From CAZVWJ01 sp964631325 (GTDB taxonomy: Bacteria; T1Sed10-126), in assembly GCA_964631325.1 (NCBI GenBank), contig CAZVWJ010000026.1:1-33943 (forward strand): a stretch of 33,943 nucleotides of DNA. The letters run 5' to 3'. The notes under the pieces were generated by a model. That model ran no database searches and was not told the origin of the DNA. It saw only the letters and a program-made list of their open reading frames with translations. A program made the position numbers and the translations under genes. Positions within the stretch are counted from its first letter, which is position 1, and the number at the start of each line of letters is the position of its first letter. Shown here in pieces: positions 1-7,571 of the stretch.

Positions 1-187
1 CAAACGCCCCGTCGGTGACAACTGCGTGGATGTGAGGGTTCCACAACATCAAGGAGCTTCACCCCGATAAAAAATCGGAGGAAACTATATATCTCAATGT
101 TCAAGCTTCAAGCTATTCCGATTTCTATCGGGGCAGGCGTCTGGATGGAAACCACGCCGCCCGGAGTGGGCTCAGTCCCCAGAATTT
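1..187 (-). pseudogene. IS91-type transposase relic, interrupted
   Basis: Reverse-strand reading of 1-58 gives SSLMLWNPHIHAVVTDGAF, and reading of 138-187 gives ILGTEPTPGGVVSIQT. Together these resemble the core of IS91-family Y2 transposases, where a segment like 'SIQT.G....NPHIHA.VTDG' carries the histidine metal-binding HIH motif of HUH rolling-circle enzymes. The two halves are separated by about 79 bp (59-137) that contains stop codons, and the fragment has a stop just upstream of ILGT, so no intact protein can be made here. The gene would continue past the left edge of the window. The family call rests on a short motif read by eye. Confidence 0.55.
59..137. repeat. small hairpin-ended insertion in the transposase relic
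   Basis: Two near-identical 16-17 bp palindromic arms, 62-78 (CCCCGATAAAAAATCGG) and 118-133 (CCGATTTCTATCGGGG), face each other in inverted orientation and bound a roughly 40-bp AT-rich centre. Each arm is itself a hairpin (CCGAT/ATCGG). The unit sits exactly where the transposase reading breaks off and resumes. It looks like a miniature repeat insertion, but a target duplication is not evident. Confidence 0.45.
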
Positions 188-216
188 ACACCAAGGTTAA
201 CTACATAACCAAATTA

Positions 217-468
217 TCATGCTTCATTTTCTCTGATTTTTGCTCTCCAGAAGTGTAAACTGGTATTAAAAAAGTAAAGGGGGAGAAGAATAAAGTAAAA
301 ACTATTCATGTCGATCAGGTTGGGTAGGCTCAAAACTTTTCCTAAAACAAGAAACAAGATCGCCACTAAAGCTATCCCGAGTAAACTTTTTAAAGAAATT
401 TTGGCAAGTAAAATAATGTTTTGCCGAATATTGATTTCTCCCTCTTGAGATTTCTCGTTTTTTTGCAA
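217..468 (-). CDS. small two-TM membrane protein, hypothetical
   Basis: 83 residues from a TTG start. The upstream reverse-strand sequence GAAAGGATGAG gives a plausible ribosome binding site about 6 bases away. A charged N-terminus (MQKNEKSQEGE) leads into two hydrophobic segments, about residues 19-45 and 55-72, and a short charged tail (FWRAKIRENEA), so it is probably an inner-membrane protein with both ends cytoplasmic. I do not recognise a family. It lies between the transposase relic and the first copy of a 168-bp repeat, in accessory sequence, which lowers confidence that it is a working gene. Confidence 0.45.
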   Translation of the reverse strand: MQKNEKSQEGEINIRQNIILLAKISLKSLLGIALVAILFLVLGKVLSLPNLIDMNSFYFILLPLYFFNTSLHFWRAKIRENEA

Positions 469-492
469 TTTTAGCTCATCCTTTCTAATAAG

Positions 493-660
493 ATAGGAAT
501 TTTTAAATTCCGCTTATTCTTTTCAGAAGCTATATTAGTTGAATTGGTCGGTATCGTCAAGAAAACACATTTCAAACCAGGCATATACGGGCGCGGTGTC
601 CTCCAGAGCAGGTTCTCTGTCCGGATTCCAGCAAGCCAGCCGGTTTTCGGTGCTATTTTA
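493..660. repeat. 168-bp direct repeat, copy 1
   Basis: Aligns without gaps to 2220-2387 at a constant offset of 1727 bp, with 22 mismatches by hand count (about 87% identity). Read in the frame that is open in copy 2, mismatches fall 5/8/9 over codon positions 1/2/3, so there is no strong sign of protein-coding constraint. The rest of 480-830 holds no gene that I can support; a 23-codon ATG ORF at 700-771 is too short to call. Confidence 0.8.
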
Positions 661-830
661 GAGGGAAGAGAAGAAAATTACCATTATTTCAGGAAGAAAT
701 GGCTAAGATTGTCGCAGTGAAAATTTTCAAGGAGATAGGTTTACGGTGGGCTGAAGAGGTAGATGAGTAACTAGTTCAAGATTAAAACAGGGTACAAATA
801 AATACGGTGTCCCACGTTGCTGAAAGTCAA

Positions 831-1979
831 TTATTCCGGTATTGAAAAAATTGATATTTCGCCCGAATCTGTTCCTACGGCCAAGAGATTCTCACCCACA
901 AATTCCATATCCTCTATACCATCTTCAACCCTGGCAACTTCTCTGTGGTTTTTTTCATCTATATTAAACAAAAATACTTCACCATTGTATTTACCAGTAT
1001 AAAGTTCCGGCCTGTTACCCCTGAATTCAATTGTACTTGTAGAATGAGCTGGCTTACTATTCAATCTATTTTTTTTCTTCAAAGTTTTCACCTCGATAAT
1101 ATCGATACCCGTCCACTCAATAGCCATTAATTCTCCCCCCATTCCAAATTCTATATCAGATACAGTGGCTCCACCATACCGTGGAAGTTCAGAATACCCC
1201 CAGAATGTTTTCAGGCTTTTTTGTTTGTTCAGATCCCACACTACAACCTTCGTATTTTCCGGTCTGAGGAAACCCAGATCACCGGCTGCCAGATAACCAT
1301 ATTTTTGATTGTATTCAATGGCAGTCGGTTTATAGTCAAATCCCATTAACCATTCCGGCTCATTTTCTTTATTCTTTCCGTCGGCCGGGACAAGCTGACC
1401 ATAATAAAGAGTTGGCCTGGGAAGCACGGGCAGCACGGGCAAAGTAAGCATATAGAGCGCTTTGTACGCTGCTTTAAAGAACCCTTCCTTCGCGTCCGCT
1501 GTGTAAGCCAGTTTTTCTCTATCCGGTAAATATTCAAACGCCCCAAAACCTTCTTCCCTAACTGTGTACCCTTCTGGCGCTATGTGCTTTTCTAATTTAG
1601 CTTCATAGCCACTTTCCAGCTTTTTTAATTTCCATACCCCAATTTTCCCTGATAGAACAAAGACCTTATTGTTCTCCTTATCCACTTCAATGCGAGCAAG
1701 TTTCCCTCCTTCCGAGATAGACGTTACTTCCTTCATGGTACCATTTTTTTTTACTCTTATTACCTTCACATAAGTATCGGACCCAGCAGTAATCAAAAAT
1801 TGCTGTCCATCCATTTCTATACTTTCTATATCCAGCACTCCACTATACTCTGTTGGTTCGTGGACTTTTGAACTGGATAGAAGCTGGAGATCAGAGGCGG
1901 GGAAAACAGGCGGAGCACATAATGTTACTGCAATTAAAGATAATAATAACAAAGATGATATTAAAGATTTTGTTTTCAA
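831..1979 (-). CDS. secreted WD40/beta-propeller-like protein
   Basis: 382 residues from a TTG start with CGGGAG about 10 bases upstream. The N-terminus is a typical signal peptide (basic MKTK, a long Leu/Ile/Ser core, then an Ala-rich cleavage region near residue 28), so the protein is exported. The rest is a series of beta-rich blade-like stretches with WD40/YVTN character: LITAGSDTYVKVIRV, NKVFVLSGKIGVWKL, KVVVWDLNKQKSLKTFWG, ELYTGKYNGEVFLFNI and LLAVGTDSGEISIFSI near the C-terminus. Blades of this kind usually make a protein-binding or ligand-binding propeller; no catalytic motif is visible. A possible 47-codon gene lies 60 bp upstream on the same strand. The gene is bracketed by the two copies of the 168-bp repeat, which suggests the segment may have arrived or been rearranged as a unit. 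Exact function unknown. Confidence 0.75.
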   Translation of the reverse strand: MKTKSLISSLLLLSLIAVTLCAPPVFPASDLQLLSSSKVHEPTEYSGVLDIESIEMDGQQFLITAGSDTYVKVIRVKKNGTMKEVTSISEGGKLARIEVDKENNKVFVLSGKIGVWKLKKLESGYEAKLEKHIAPEGYTVREEGFGAFEYLPDREKLAYTADAKEGFFKAAYKALYMLTLPVLPVLPRPTLYYGQLVPADGKNKENEPEWLMGFDYKPTAIEYNQKYGYLAAGDLGFLRPENTKVVVWDLNKQKSLKTFWGYSELPRYGGATVSDIEFGMGGELMAIEWTGIDIIEVKTLKKKNRLNSKPAHSTSTIEFRGNRPELYTGKYNGEVFLFNIDEKNHREVARVEDGIEDMEFVGENLLAVGTDSGEISIFSIPE

Positions 1980-2039
1980 GTTTTAATTATCTCCCGAACA
2001 AGTCCTAAATAATTTGTTTTTTCGCCTTTTACACTTTCT

Positions 2040-2183
2040 TCATAATTTATCTTTTACATATTCTTCCACTTTCACGTTATCCGTGCTTATATCCCCTTCC
2101 GCCAGCTCTTCTTGTAAAAATCTTTTTATGGCTGCATCATAACTTGTGCGATATTCTTTGTATATTACTTTCTGGATTTTCAT
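2040..2183 (-). CDS. possible 47-aa protein
   Basis: An ATG-to-TGA frame on the reverse strand encodes a charged, mostly helical peptide beginning MKIQKVIYKEYRTSYDA and ending VEEYVKDKL. Composition is protein-like and it lies 60 bp upstream of the propeller gene on the same strand, so it could be its operon leader gene. No clear Shine-Dalgarno precedes the ATG, and I recognise no family, so it may equally be a chance frame or the tail of a lost gene. Confidence 0.3.
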   Translation of the reverse strand: MKIQKVIYKEYRTSYDAAIKRFLQEELAEGDISTDNVKVEEYVKDKL

Positions 2184-2219
2184 CAATAATCACGAAGGAG
2201 TGAATTATCAAAGAATAAA

Positions 2220-2387
2220 ATGGGAATTTGTAAATTCAGCTTATTCTTTTCAGAAGCTATATTAGTTGAAATGGTCGGGGCCGTCAAGAAAATACATTCC
2301 AAAACAGGTATATACGGGCGAGGTGTTCTCCGGAGCAAGTTCGCTGGTCGGATTCCAGCCAGTCAGCCGGATTTCGGGGCTATTTTA
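2220..2387. repeat. 168-bp direct repeat, copy 2
   Basis: Second copy of the sequence at 493-660, same orientation, no gaps. An ATG-started 66-codon frame spans this copy, but copy 1 lacks the ATG (ATA) and the substitutions are spread over all codon positions, so the frame is not called as a gene. Confidence 0.8.
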
Positions 2388-2420
2388 ACCGCAGGGATTC
2401 CAGGATACGGGGCAAGGTAA

Positions 2421-2799
2421 AAAAATAGGCAGGTCTATTAATTTTTGTCCCAGGGCAGATCCTCCGAGAAAGGCTCAGCCGGGGCCGGTGTATTGTCCGG
2501 TGGACCGCGCGGGGGATCAGTTCCGGACTAGTAGCCATTTATCGGCGGGAGGGATTGTTACAGCGCCTGGAATTAATAGTTATAGCTGTATCTCAAACGT
2601 GTGTGATTGGATGTTGGTTCTTTCGATGAGGATTAGATTGGGAAGCGCCGGATATATTTGTATAATTTACCCTGCTGATTTGTGCTGGCGGGGCGGGTTC
2701 TGGTTTACCGCTAAATAATTTTTACGTGCCCGTGCCTCTTTGACTTATTTCTGTTTTGTGCAAAGTTTATTTCTGGTGAATAGTTAGAAGGAGCCGACT
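2421..2799. other. intergenic stretch, no supportable gene
   Basis: About 380 bp without a convincing gene. One forward frame (about 2520-2700) reads as a hydrophobic protein-like string with LELIVIAVSQTCVIGCWFF and later TLLICAGGAGSGLP, but it is cut by several stops, which would fit a decayed membrane-protein gene. A TTGACT hexamer at 2740-2745 could be a -35 for the downstream hydrolase gene, but no good -10 lies 16-18 bases after it. Confidence 0.4.
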
Positions 2800-4002
2800 A
2801 TGAGTGAATTAGCCGTTGAAGTGGAGGCAAACCGTTCCGAGGTTGTTGATTTCCTGCAGCGGTTGGTCCGGGAGCCGAGCTACAGCGCAAACGAGGGGGC
2901 TGTTGCTCGAATAATTAAAGCGGAAATGGAAAAATTAAATTACGACCGGGTGGAAATTGGCGGGTTGGGGAACGTGCTGGGTAAAATAGGTACGGGACCA
3001 AAAACTCTGGTCATTGATGGCCACATAGACACAGTAAAAGTGAAAGAACCGGACGCGTGGGGTTTTGATCCTTTCGGGGGCGAGCTGAAAGCCGGCGAAG
3101 TCAGGGGGCGGGGAGCGGCGGATCAGCTTGGTGGGGTGGCCGGGGCTGTCTATGCCGGAAAAATAATTCGTAAAAAGGGACTGCTGCCACCAGATTGTTC
3201 GCTGTATATCACGGGGACTGTCCAGGAAGAGGAATGCGAGGGAGCCTGCTGGGACTATCTCATTGACAGTGGAAAGTTGGTTCCCGATGCTGTTTTACTT
3301 ACTGAACCCTCCGATTTAACAATTACCCGGGGGCACCGCGGGCGGACGCAAATTGACGTAAGCATTGCCGGCAAGGGGGCGCACGGGAGTGCGCCCGGTA
3401 GAGGTGATAATCCAACTTACCGACTGCCCGCTTTGCTGAAGGAGATAGAGAAGCTTAATTCGCAGTTGGAAGTAGATGATCTGCTCGGCCAGGGTTCGAT
3501 TACAGTGACTGCGATCAACACCACTTCAGCTTCCCTGTGCAGTGTTCCTTCCCGGTGCCAGTTAACCCTGGATCGTCGCCTGGCCGGGCAATTTGAACGG
3601 GCGGAAATACGGGCTGAGATAGAGGATTTAACCGCCTTTCAGCCGAAGTTTATGACCACTGAAATTCCCGAATATAACCGGGAAAGCTGGACCGGCAGAG
3701 AAGTACGATACCCACAGTTTTTCCCGGCCTGGAAGCTCGAAGAAAATCATCCCCTGGTAGAGGCCGGCCGGAAAGTATATCGGAATATTTTCAATTCAAC
3801 TCCCCCGGTTGACAGGTGGACTTTTGCCACGAACGGGTCAGTCCTGCGGGGACGCTACGGGATTCCCTGTATTGGATTTGGCCCCGGGAAAGAGAAATTT
3901 GCTCATGCCAGGAACGAACGAATCGAAGTCGATTCACTGCTAAAAGCTACCGAGTTTTATGCGGCCTGGCCCCGGAATTACCTGGAGGAGTTAGAATCAT
4001 AA
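2800..4002 (+). CDS. ygeY: M20-family metallohydrolase, YgeY type
   Basis: 400 residues, the usual size for YgeY-like 'selenium metabolism-linked' hydrolases, preceded by AGAAGGAG 6 bases before the ATG. M20 zinc-ligand motifs are in order: DGHIDTV (His75, Asp77), GRGAADQLGG (bridging Asp108), QEEECEG (general base/ligand Glu near 143-145), LTEPSD (Glu169) and a C-terminal FAHARNE histidine. The lid/dimerisation domain with GKGAHGSAPGRGDNP sits in the middle. Family members are cytoplasmic di-zinc amidohydrolases/peptidases; the substrate of YgeY proteins is not settled. It shares one base with the next gene (TAATG), so the two are translationally coupled. In E. coli ygeY stands beside ygeX, a fold-type II PLP enzyme; here the next gene is also a fold-type II protein, though a degenerate one, which supports the YgeY assignment. 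Confidence 0.85.
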   Translation: MSELAVEVEANRSEVVDFLQRLVREPSYSANEGAVARIIKAEMEKLNYDRVEIGGLGNVLGKIGTGPKTLVIDGHIDTVKVKEPDAWGFDPFGGELKAGEVRGRGAADQLGGVAGAVYAGKIIRKKGLLPPDCSLYITGTVQEEECEGACWDYLIDSGKLVPDAVLLTEPSDLTITRGHRGRTQIDVSIAGKGAHGSAPGRGDNPTYRLPALLKEIEKLNSQLEVDDLLGQGSITVTAINTTSASLCSVPSRCQLTLDRRLAGQFERAEIRAEIEDLTAFQPKFMTTEIPEYNRESWTGREVRYPQFFPAWKLEENHPLVEAGRKVYRNIFNSTPPVDRWTFATNGSVLRGRYGIPCIGFGPGKEKFAHARNERIEVDSLLKATEFYAAWPRNYLEELES

Positions 4003-5201
4003 TGGGGCTGTTAGCCGGACTTTATAATCCCCAGAGAAACAGGCTTTTTTCACCTCAACCCGATCTCTACGTTGATCCCCGGACCGGGGGCTTTTTGCGT
4101 GCGGTTTACGATTACCAAACTCTGGCTGATACTTTTAAGCTCCAGGACGCTTTTCAAAACTGGGAGAAAAATCAGCTTGCCGGTTTTATTGACTTATTAC
4201 CTTTGGAAAAAATTGAGTCTCTGCCCGATCAAAGACCTGGAAATACTCCGCTTATTGCCTGGGATGAAGAAAAAAATATCTGTTTAAAACAGGAGACGGA
4301 AAACCCGACTGGTTCAGTTGCGGGTCGCAGTCTCGCCGTGCTTTTAGCACGAGCCCGGGAACTAAATTACGAAACTGTTTGCCTGTTTTCTGATGACCTC
4401 GTTCAGGTTGATTCATTTTCTGAGATTATCAGGGATTTTAGTCTGAGGGGATTGGTTTTTACTTCGGAAGGTTCAAAAGTAGCGGAAGGTAAATTGGACC
4501 TCCCGGAAAATTTAATTCTACTTGAAGTAAAGGCTGATCGTAAGGATACCTATAATTTTCTCCTGGAAAGCGCTCGCGAACGGGAGTGGTATAACATAAC
4601 CCCCGGTTTTAACCCATACAGTCGTGAGGGATATAAGACAGTTGCTTTTGAATTGTATCTGCAGTGGGGAGAGGTGCCCGAAAATATTTACCTGGTGCCG
4701 CGCCAGGGGAATATCCTGAGTGGTTTAATAAAAGGGTTCCAGGAATTGAAAATTATTGGTTGGACTCAAGAAATCCCCCGTTTCTGTTTGATTTTTCCGG
4801 CCGTGGAGCATAAAAAATTCGGCTGGTTCAAGCAGGCCCTTGAAGAGTCGGAAGAAAATTCGAATAGCAAGTTAAGCGGTATTGAGAGGGGACCTGTTGA
4901 CTTATTTTATGCCGTTCGGATGTTGCGGGAAATTGATAATAAAATGATTTTGCTGGAGCGAAGCCCGCGGCAAAAAGAAGAGAATTGTGAAAATAGAAAA
5001 TCTGAATTCAACTCCACTTTAACTCAGTGCCCGGGAGAACTTTCAATGGCAAATAGATCTGAATTAGCGGGACCGGGGGTGTTGCTCTCTCTTGCCTCCA
5101 ATTTTCAGAGGCAACCGAATTGTGAGGGAAAAACCCGGGTTATTTCTCCCGCACCGGAAGAACTTGATAGTATTCTTAATTCCTTTTTCGGGAAGCAATA
5201 A
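4002..5201 (+). CDS. threonine synthase-like protein lacking the PLP lysine
   Basis: 399 residues from the ATG that overlaps the previous stop, with GGAGGAG 11 bases upstream; a longer in-frame start at 3816 lies inside the hydrolase gene and is not credible. The order of motifs is that of threonine synthase (fold-type II PLP enzymes): GNTPLI at 80-84, NPTGS at 101-105, then EWYNITPGFNPYSREGYKTVAFEL and LSGLIKGFQELK. The key positions have changed. The family motif NPTGSFKDR reads NPTGSVAGR, so the Schiff-base lysine is Ala107; the ASTGN substrate loop is replaced by FSDDL; the phosphate-binding GNGGN reads PRQGN. By sequence it should not bind PLP covalently and is probably a pseudoenzyme, perhaps a partner or regulator of the coupled YgeY-type hydrolase. 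Good ribosome binding, an intact frame and coupling argue against a simple pseudogene. Confidence 0.75.
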   Translation: MGLLAGLYNPQRNRLFSPQPDLYVDPRTGGFLRAVYDYQTLADTFKLQDAFQNWEKNQLAGFIDLLPLEKIESLPDQRPGNTPLIAWDEEKNICLKQETENPTGSVAGRSLAVLLARARELNYETVCLFSDDLVQVDSFSEIIRDFSLRGLVFTSEGSKVAEGKLDLPENLILLEVKADRKDTYNFLLESAREREWYNITPGFNPYSREGYKTVAFELYLQWGEVPENIYLVPRQGNILSGLIKGFQELKIIGWTQEIPRFCLIFPAVEHKKFGWFKQALEESEENSNSKLSGIERGPVDLFYAVRMLREIDNKMILLERSPRQKEENCENRKSEFNSTLTQCPGELSMANRSELAGPGVLLSLASNFQRQPNCEGKTRVISPAPEELDSILNSFFGKQ

Positions 5202-5203
5202 CA

Positions 5204-6007
5204 GTGGTTTCCCAGCACCGCTGGCTCCAGCGTAATGATTCCCGGCTTGTGGAAATACTTGAGCGCCTGGAACAAGACTATGGCCGGCGGGAAAGAGAAC
5301 CTGATCTTGACTTGCTCCAGGTGCTTGTCTTAACGGTGTTGAGCCAGAACACTACGGATCAGAATTCGCGTCGCGCTTACCTTAATTTATTGAAGGAGTT
5401 TCCCCCGCCGGACATTCAACCGGTGAAAACAAATAAGTTGTTGGACTCCTTTCGGGTGGTGGATTCCGCCCGGGAATTACCAGCTCCTGACTGGGCTCAA
5501 ATTGTTTCTGTTTCCCCAAAAAAAATTCAATCAATAATATCACCGGCCGGGCTCCAGGCAAGTAAAACCGAAACAATTATGGCCCTCCTACAGCGGGTTA
5601 TAGGGAAAGGGGAAGCTATAATAGAGGGGAGGCTTGATCAACTTTCAGCCGGGGAAGCTATTGATCGTTTAACTGAAGTCAAAGGAATCGGAGTAAAGAC
5701 TGCAGCGGTTGCCCTGATGGAAACCGGTCGGAAGGATATTTGCCCGGTTGATACCCATGTTGCCCGCATCACCCGGCGGTTAAAGCTTGTCGATTACGAA
5801 GGTAAAAATCGTGAGATTATTTTTCGCCGTTTGCAACCATTAATTCCCGAGGGGAAAGCCTACAATCTCCACCACAATTTACTTTCCTTTGGTCGAGAAA
5901 TTTGCACAGCGCGTTCGCCGGACTGTGAAGGATGTGCTTTTGCTTATTTATGCTGGGATCTTCGCTGTCGACGGGGTGGGGAGGAACTTTTGCTTAAGTT
6001 TTCGTAA
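5204..6007 (+). CDS. nth: endonuclease III-like DNA glycosylase
   Basis: 267 residues from a GTG start two bases after the previous stop. Shows the HhH-GPD fold: helix-hairpin-helix LTEVKGIGVKTAAVALME with the catalytic-type lysine, then CPVDTHVARITRRL carrying the conserved Asp, and a C-terminal [4Fe-4S] loop with spacing C-x6-C-x2-C-x5-C (CTARSPDCEGCAFAYLC). LSQNTTDQNS near the N-terminus is the usual LSxQTTD-type DNA-binding segment. The family removes oxidised pyrimidines and nicks at abasic sites in base-excision repair. It is longer than E. coli Nth (about 211 residues) because of an extended middle (about residues 65-125) and N-terminus, so it may belong to a side branch of the family. 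It forms an operon with the two genes before it and meets a reverse-strand gene tail to tail (14-bp overlap). Confidence 0.85.
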   Translation: MVSQHRWLQRNDSRLVEILERLEQDYGRREREPDLDLLQVLVLTVLSQNTTDQNSRRAYLNLLKEFPPPDIQPVKTNKLLDSFRVVDSARELPAPDWAQIVSVSPKKIQSIISPAGLQASKTETIMALLQRVIGKGEAIIEGRLDQLSAGEAIDRLTEVKGIGVKTAAVALMETGRKDICPVDTHVARITRRLKLVDYEGKNREIIFRRLQPLIPEGKAYNLHHNLLSFGREICTARSPDCEGCAFAYLCWDLRCRRGGEELLLKFS

Positions 6008-7571
6008 GGAAAGCCTGGAGAGTTTCCGGGTCCGGTTCCTTTTCGCACCATTTAATTTTGAATTCAGCTTCTTCAAAATCTGTGATAATTTTTTCAATTT
6101 CATTTCGGCCCCAGTTATCCAATTTTTCTCCTGCAATTAAAAATTCGTTTAATTTAAGTTGAATTACGTCTGTATTGTAGTCACACCCCTTGAGTTGATC
6201 CTTGAGTTGATCATAAAAATCTTCTCCGTAAAACATCCCGGCTTCTTCGCGATGACTGAGAAAATCCGGGATTTCCGCCCAGAGGAAGTCTGTATACCCC
6301 GCTCTTACCTTTTTCTTAAGTAGATCAAGTTGAGCTTTAACTAATTGATTTTGATATTCTCTAATTTTTCCATCAAGAACCATTCCTCGGACTGCCTGGC
6401 AGACTTGAGAACCCCAGATTGACATCCATTCGGCTTCCTGGTCCGAGAGTTTTCGGGTCATTTTCATAAAGAGAGCGCCGTGCAGGTCGATACCAACTTT
6501 TAGCGGATAAGCCCAGTTCATTTGTTGCAGGGTTTCGGGCCAGTCATCCTCCGGTTCAACAGAAAGCGGTTCTCCTTTTTCCGCCTGGTCGACTACTTCC
6601 AGAGGCCCGGAGTGGGAGGGCATAAACAGGGGACGGTCGAGTTTCGGGCGACTATAGGGAACTGAGAATACCTCCCCGTCCCAGATGAATGGAATAAAAG
6701 CATCAACATCGTAAAGTGTCTGCATTGCCTCGTCGAGAACGGAAAACAACACCTCCGGTTCACTGCTTTCATTGAGCATACTTCCAACTCGTTGGATTGC
6801 GTGTAGCTGTTCCAGTGATTTTTCCCGTTCCTCGATTCTGGCCTGAATTTGTTCGGCCATGTTATTAAACACGGAACCTAATTCTTCAATCTCATCCCCG
6901 GAGCTTATTTGGCTTCTAGCTTCCAGCTCGCCATCCCCTAATTGTTTTGCCACTCTGACTAATTTTTCCAGGGGCTTAATCAGTTTGCCGGTTGCCCAGA
7001 AACCAATGATCGCGGCAAACAACCAGAAAATACCGGTAATAATTGCGTTATCAATGATTATATTTTGTTGTTCGTGAGCAACTTTGGTGGTATCAAAACC
7101 GAGTCTGATAATTCCAAAATCATTATCGTGATAACGAATTGGGACAAGAGCATCATAGAAGTATTTTTCTTCTACCCAGCGCCCAAAAACTTGTTTATCC
7201 GAGCGCAACAGCTTACGAGCTAATTTTTTGGGTACCGGAAGCAGGCGGTGCTTCTTATTTTTTATTTTTTTGGGGTGTTGGAAGATTTTATTGCCATTAA
7301 CATCATAAGCAATTAGAAATATTGCTTCTTCGGAGGAATTTTGCCAGAGGCGAGAACTTATTTTATTGGTTTGATCAAGCGCTTCCCCGGTGAGTAATGA
7401 ATGGGCGTAATTCAGACCAAAAACTCGGCCCACAAGTTTTGCCTTCCGTTTCATATCGCGGACACTGTTATCAATTTGTGTTTGTATGTTCCAATAGGTA
7501 ATTATTCCCATAACAGCGGTAACCATCAAGATAAGGACGGCGGTTACTTTGACTTTAAGGCTGATTTTCAT
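5994..7571 (-). CDS. membrane HAMP-domain sensor with orphan C-terminus
   Basis: 525 residues starting at the ATG (MKISLKVK) preceded by a G-rich ribosome site (GGGGGGGGGACCA); a longer frame to 7652 overlaps the upstream gene too far. TM1 at about residues 7-27, a periplasmic part of about 135 residues, TM2 at about 168-190, then a HAMP linker (KLIKPLEKLVRVAKQLGDGELEAR...DEIEELGSVFNNMAEQI) followed by a coiled coil and a GAF-like region (about 250-395). No H-box, HATPase, GGDEF or methyl-acceptor signature is present. The last 110 residues (rich in acidic and aromatic residues) are unfamiliar to me and may be the output domain. The start lies inside the end of the PhnD-like lipoprotein gene (17-bp overlap), so the two are made together, and the lipoprotein is a likely ligand-presenting partner. 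Confidence 0.75.
   Translation of the reverse strand: MKISLKVKVTAVLILMVTAVMGIITYWNIQTQIDNSVRDMKRKAKLVGRVFGLNYAHSLLTGEALDQTNKISSRLWQNSSEEAIFLIAYDVNGNKIFQHPKKIKNKKHRLLPVPKKLARKLLRSDKQVFGRWVEEKYFYDALVPIRYHDNDFGIIRLGFDTTKVAHEQQNIIIDNAIITGIFWLFAAIIGFWATGKLIKPLEKLVRVAKQLGDGELEARSQISSGDEIEELGSVFNNMAEQIQARIEEREKSLEQLHAIQRVGSMLNESSEPEVLFSVLDEAMQTLYDVDAFIPFIWDGEVFSVPYSRPKLDRPLFMPSHSGPLEVVDQAEKGEPLSVEPEDDWPETLQQMNWAYPLKVGIDLHGALFMKMTRKLSDQEAEWMSIWGSQVCQAVRGMVLDGKIREYQNQLVKAQLDLLKKKVRAGYTDFLWAEIPDFLSHREEAGMFYGEDFYDQLKDQLKGCDYNTDVIQLKLNEFLIAGEKLDNWGRNEIEKIITDFEEAEFKIKWCEKEPDPETLQAFLTKT

Noticed and set aside
2220..2420. 66-codon ATG frame over repeat copy 2
   Set aside because: Copy 1 lacks the start codon and substitutions show no codon-position bias; no ribosome site at proper distance.
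2488..2718. 76-codon frame in the gap before the hydrolase
   Set aside because: No ribosome site, unusual composition, no recognisable motif.
3816..4001. N-terminal extension of the threonine synthase-like protein from 3816
   Set aside because: It lies wholly inside the hydrolase gene in another frame, and a good ribosome site precedes the ATG at 4002.
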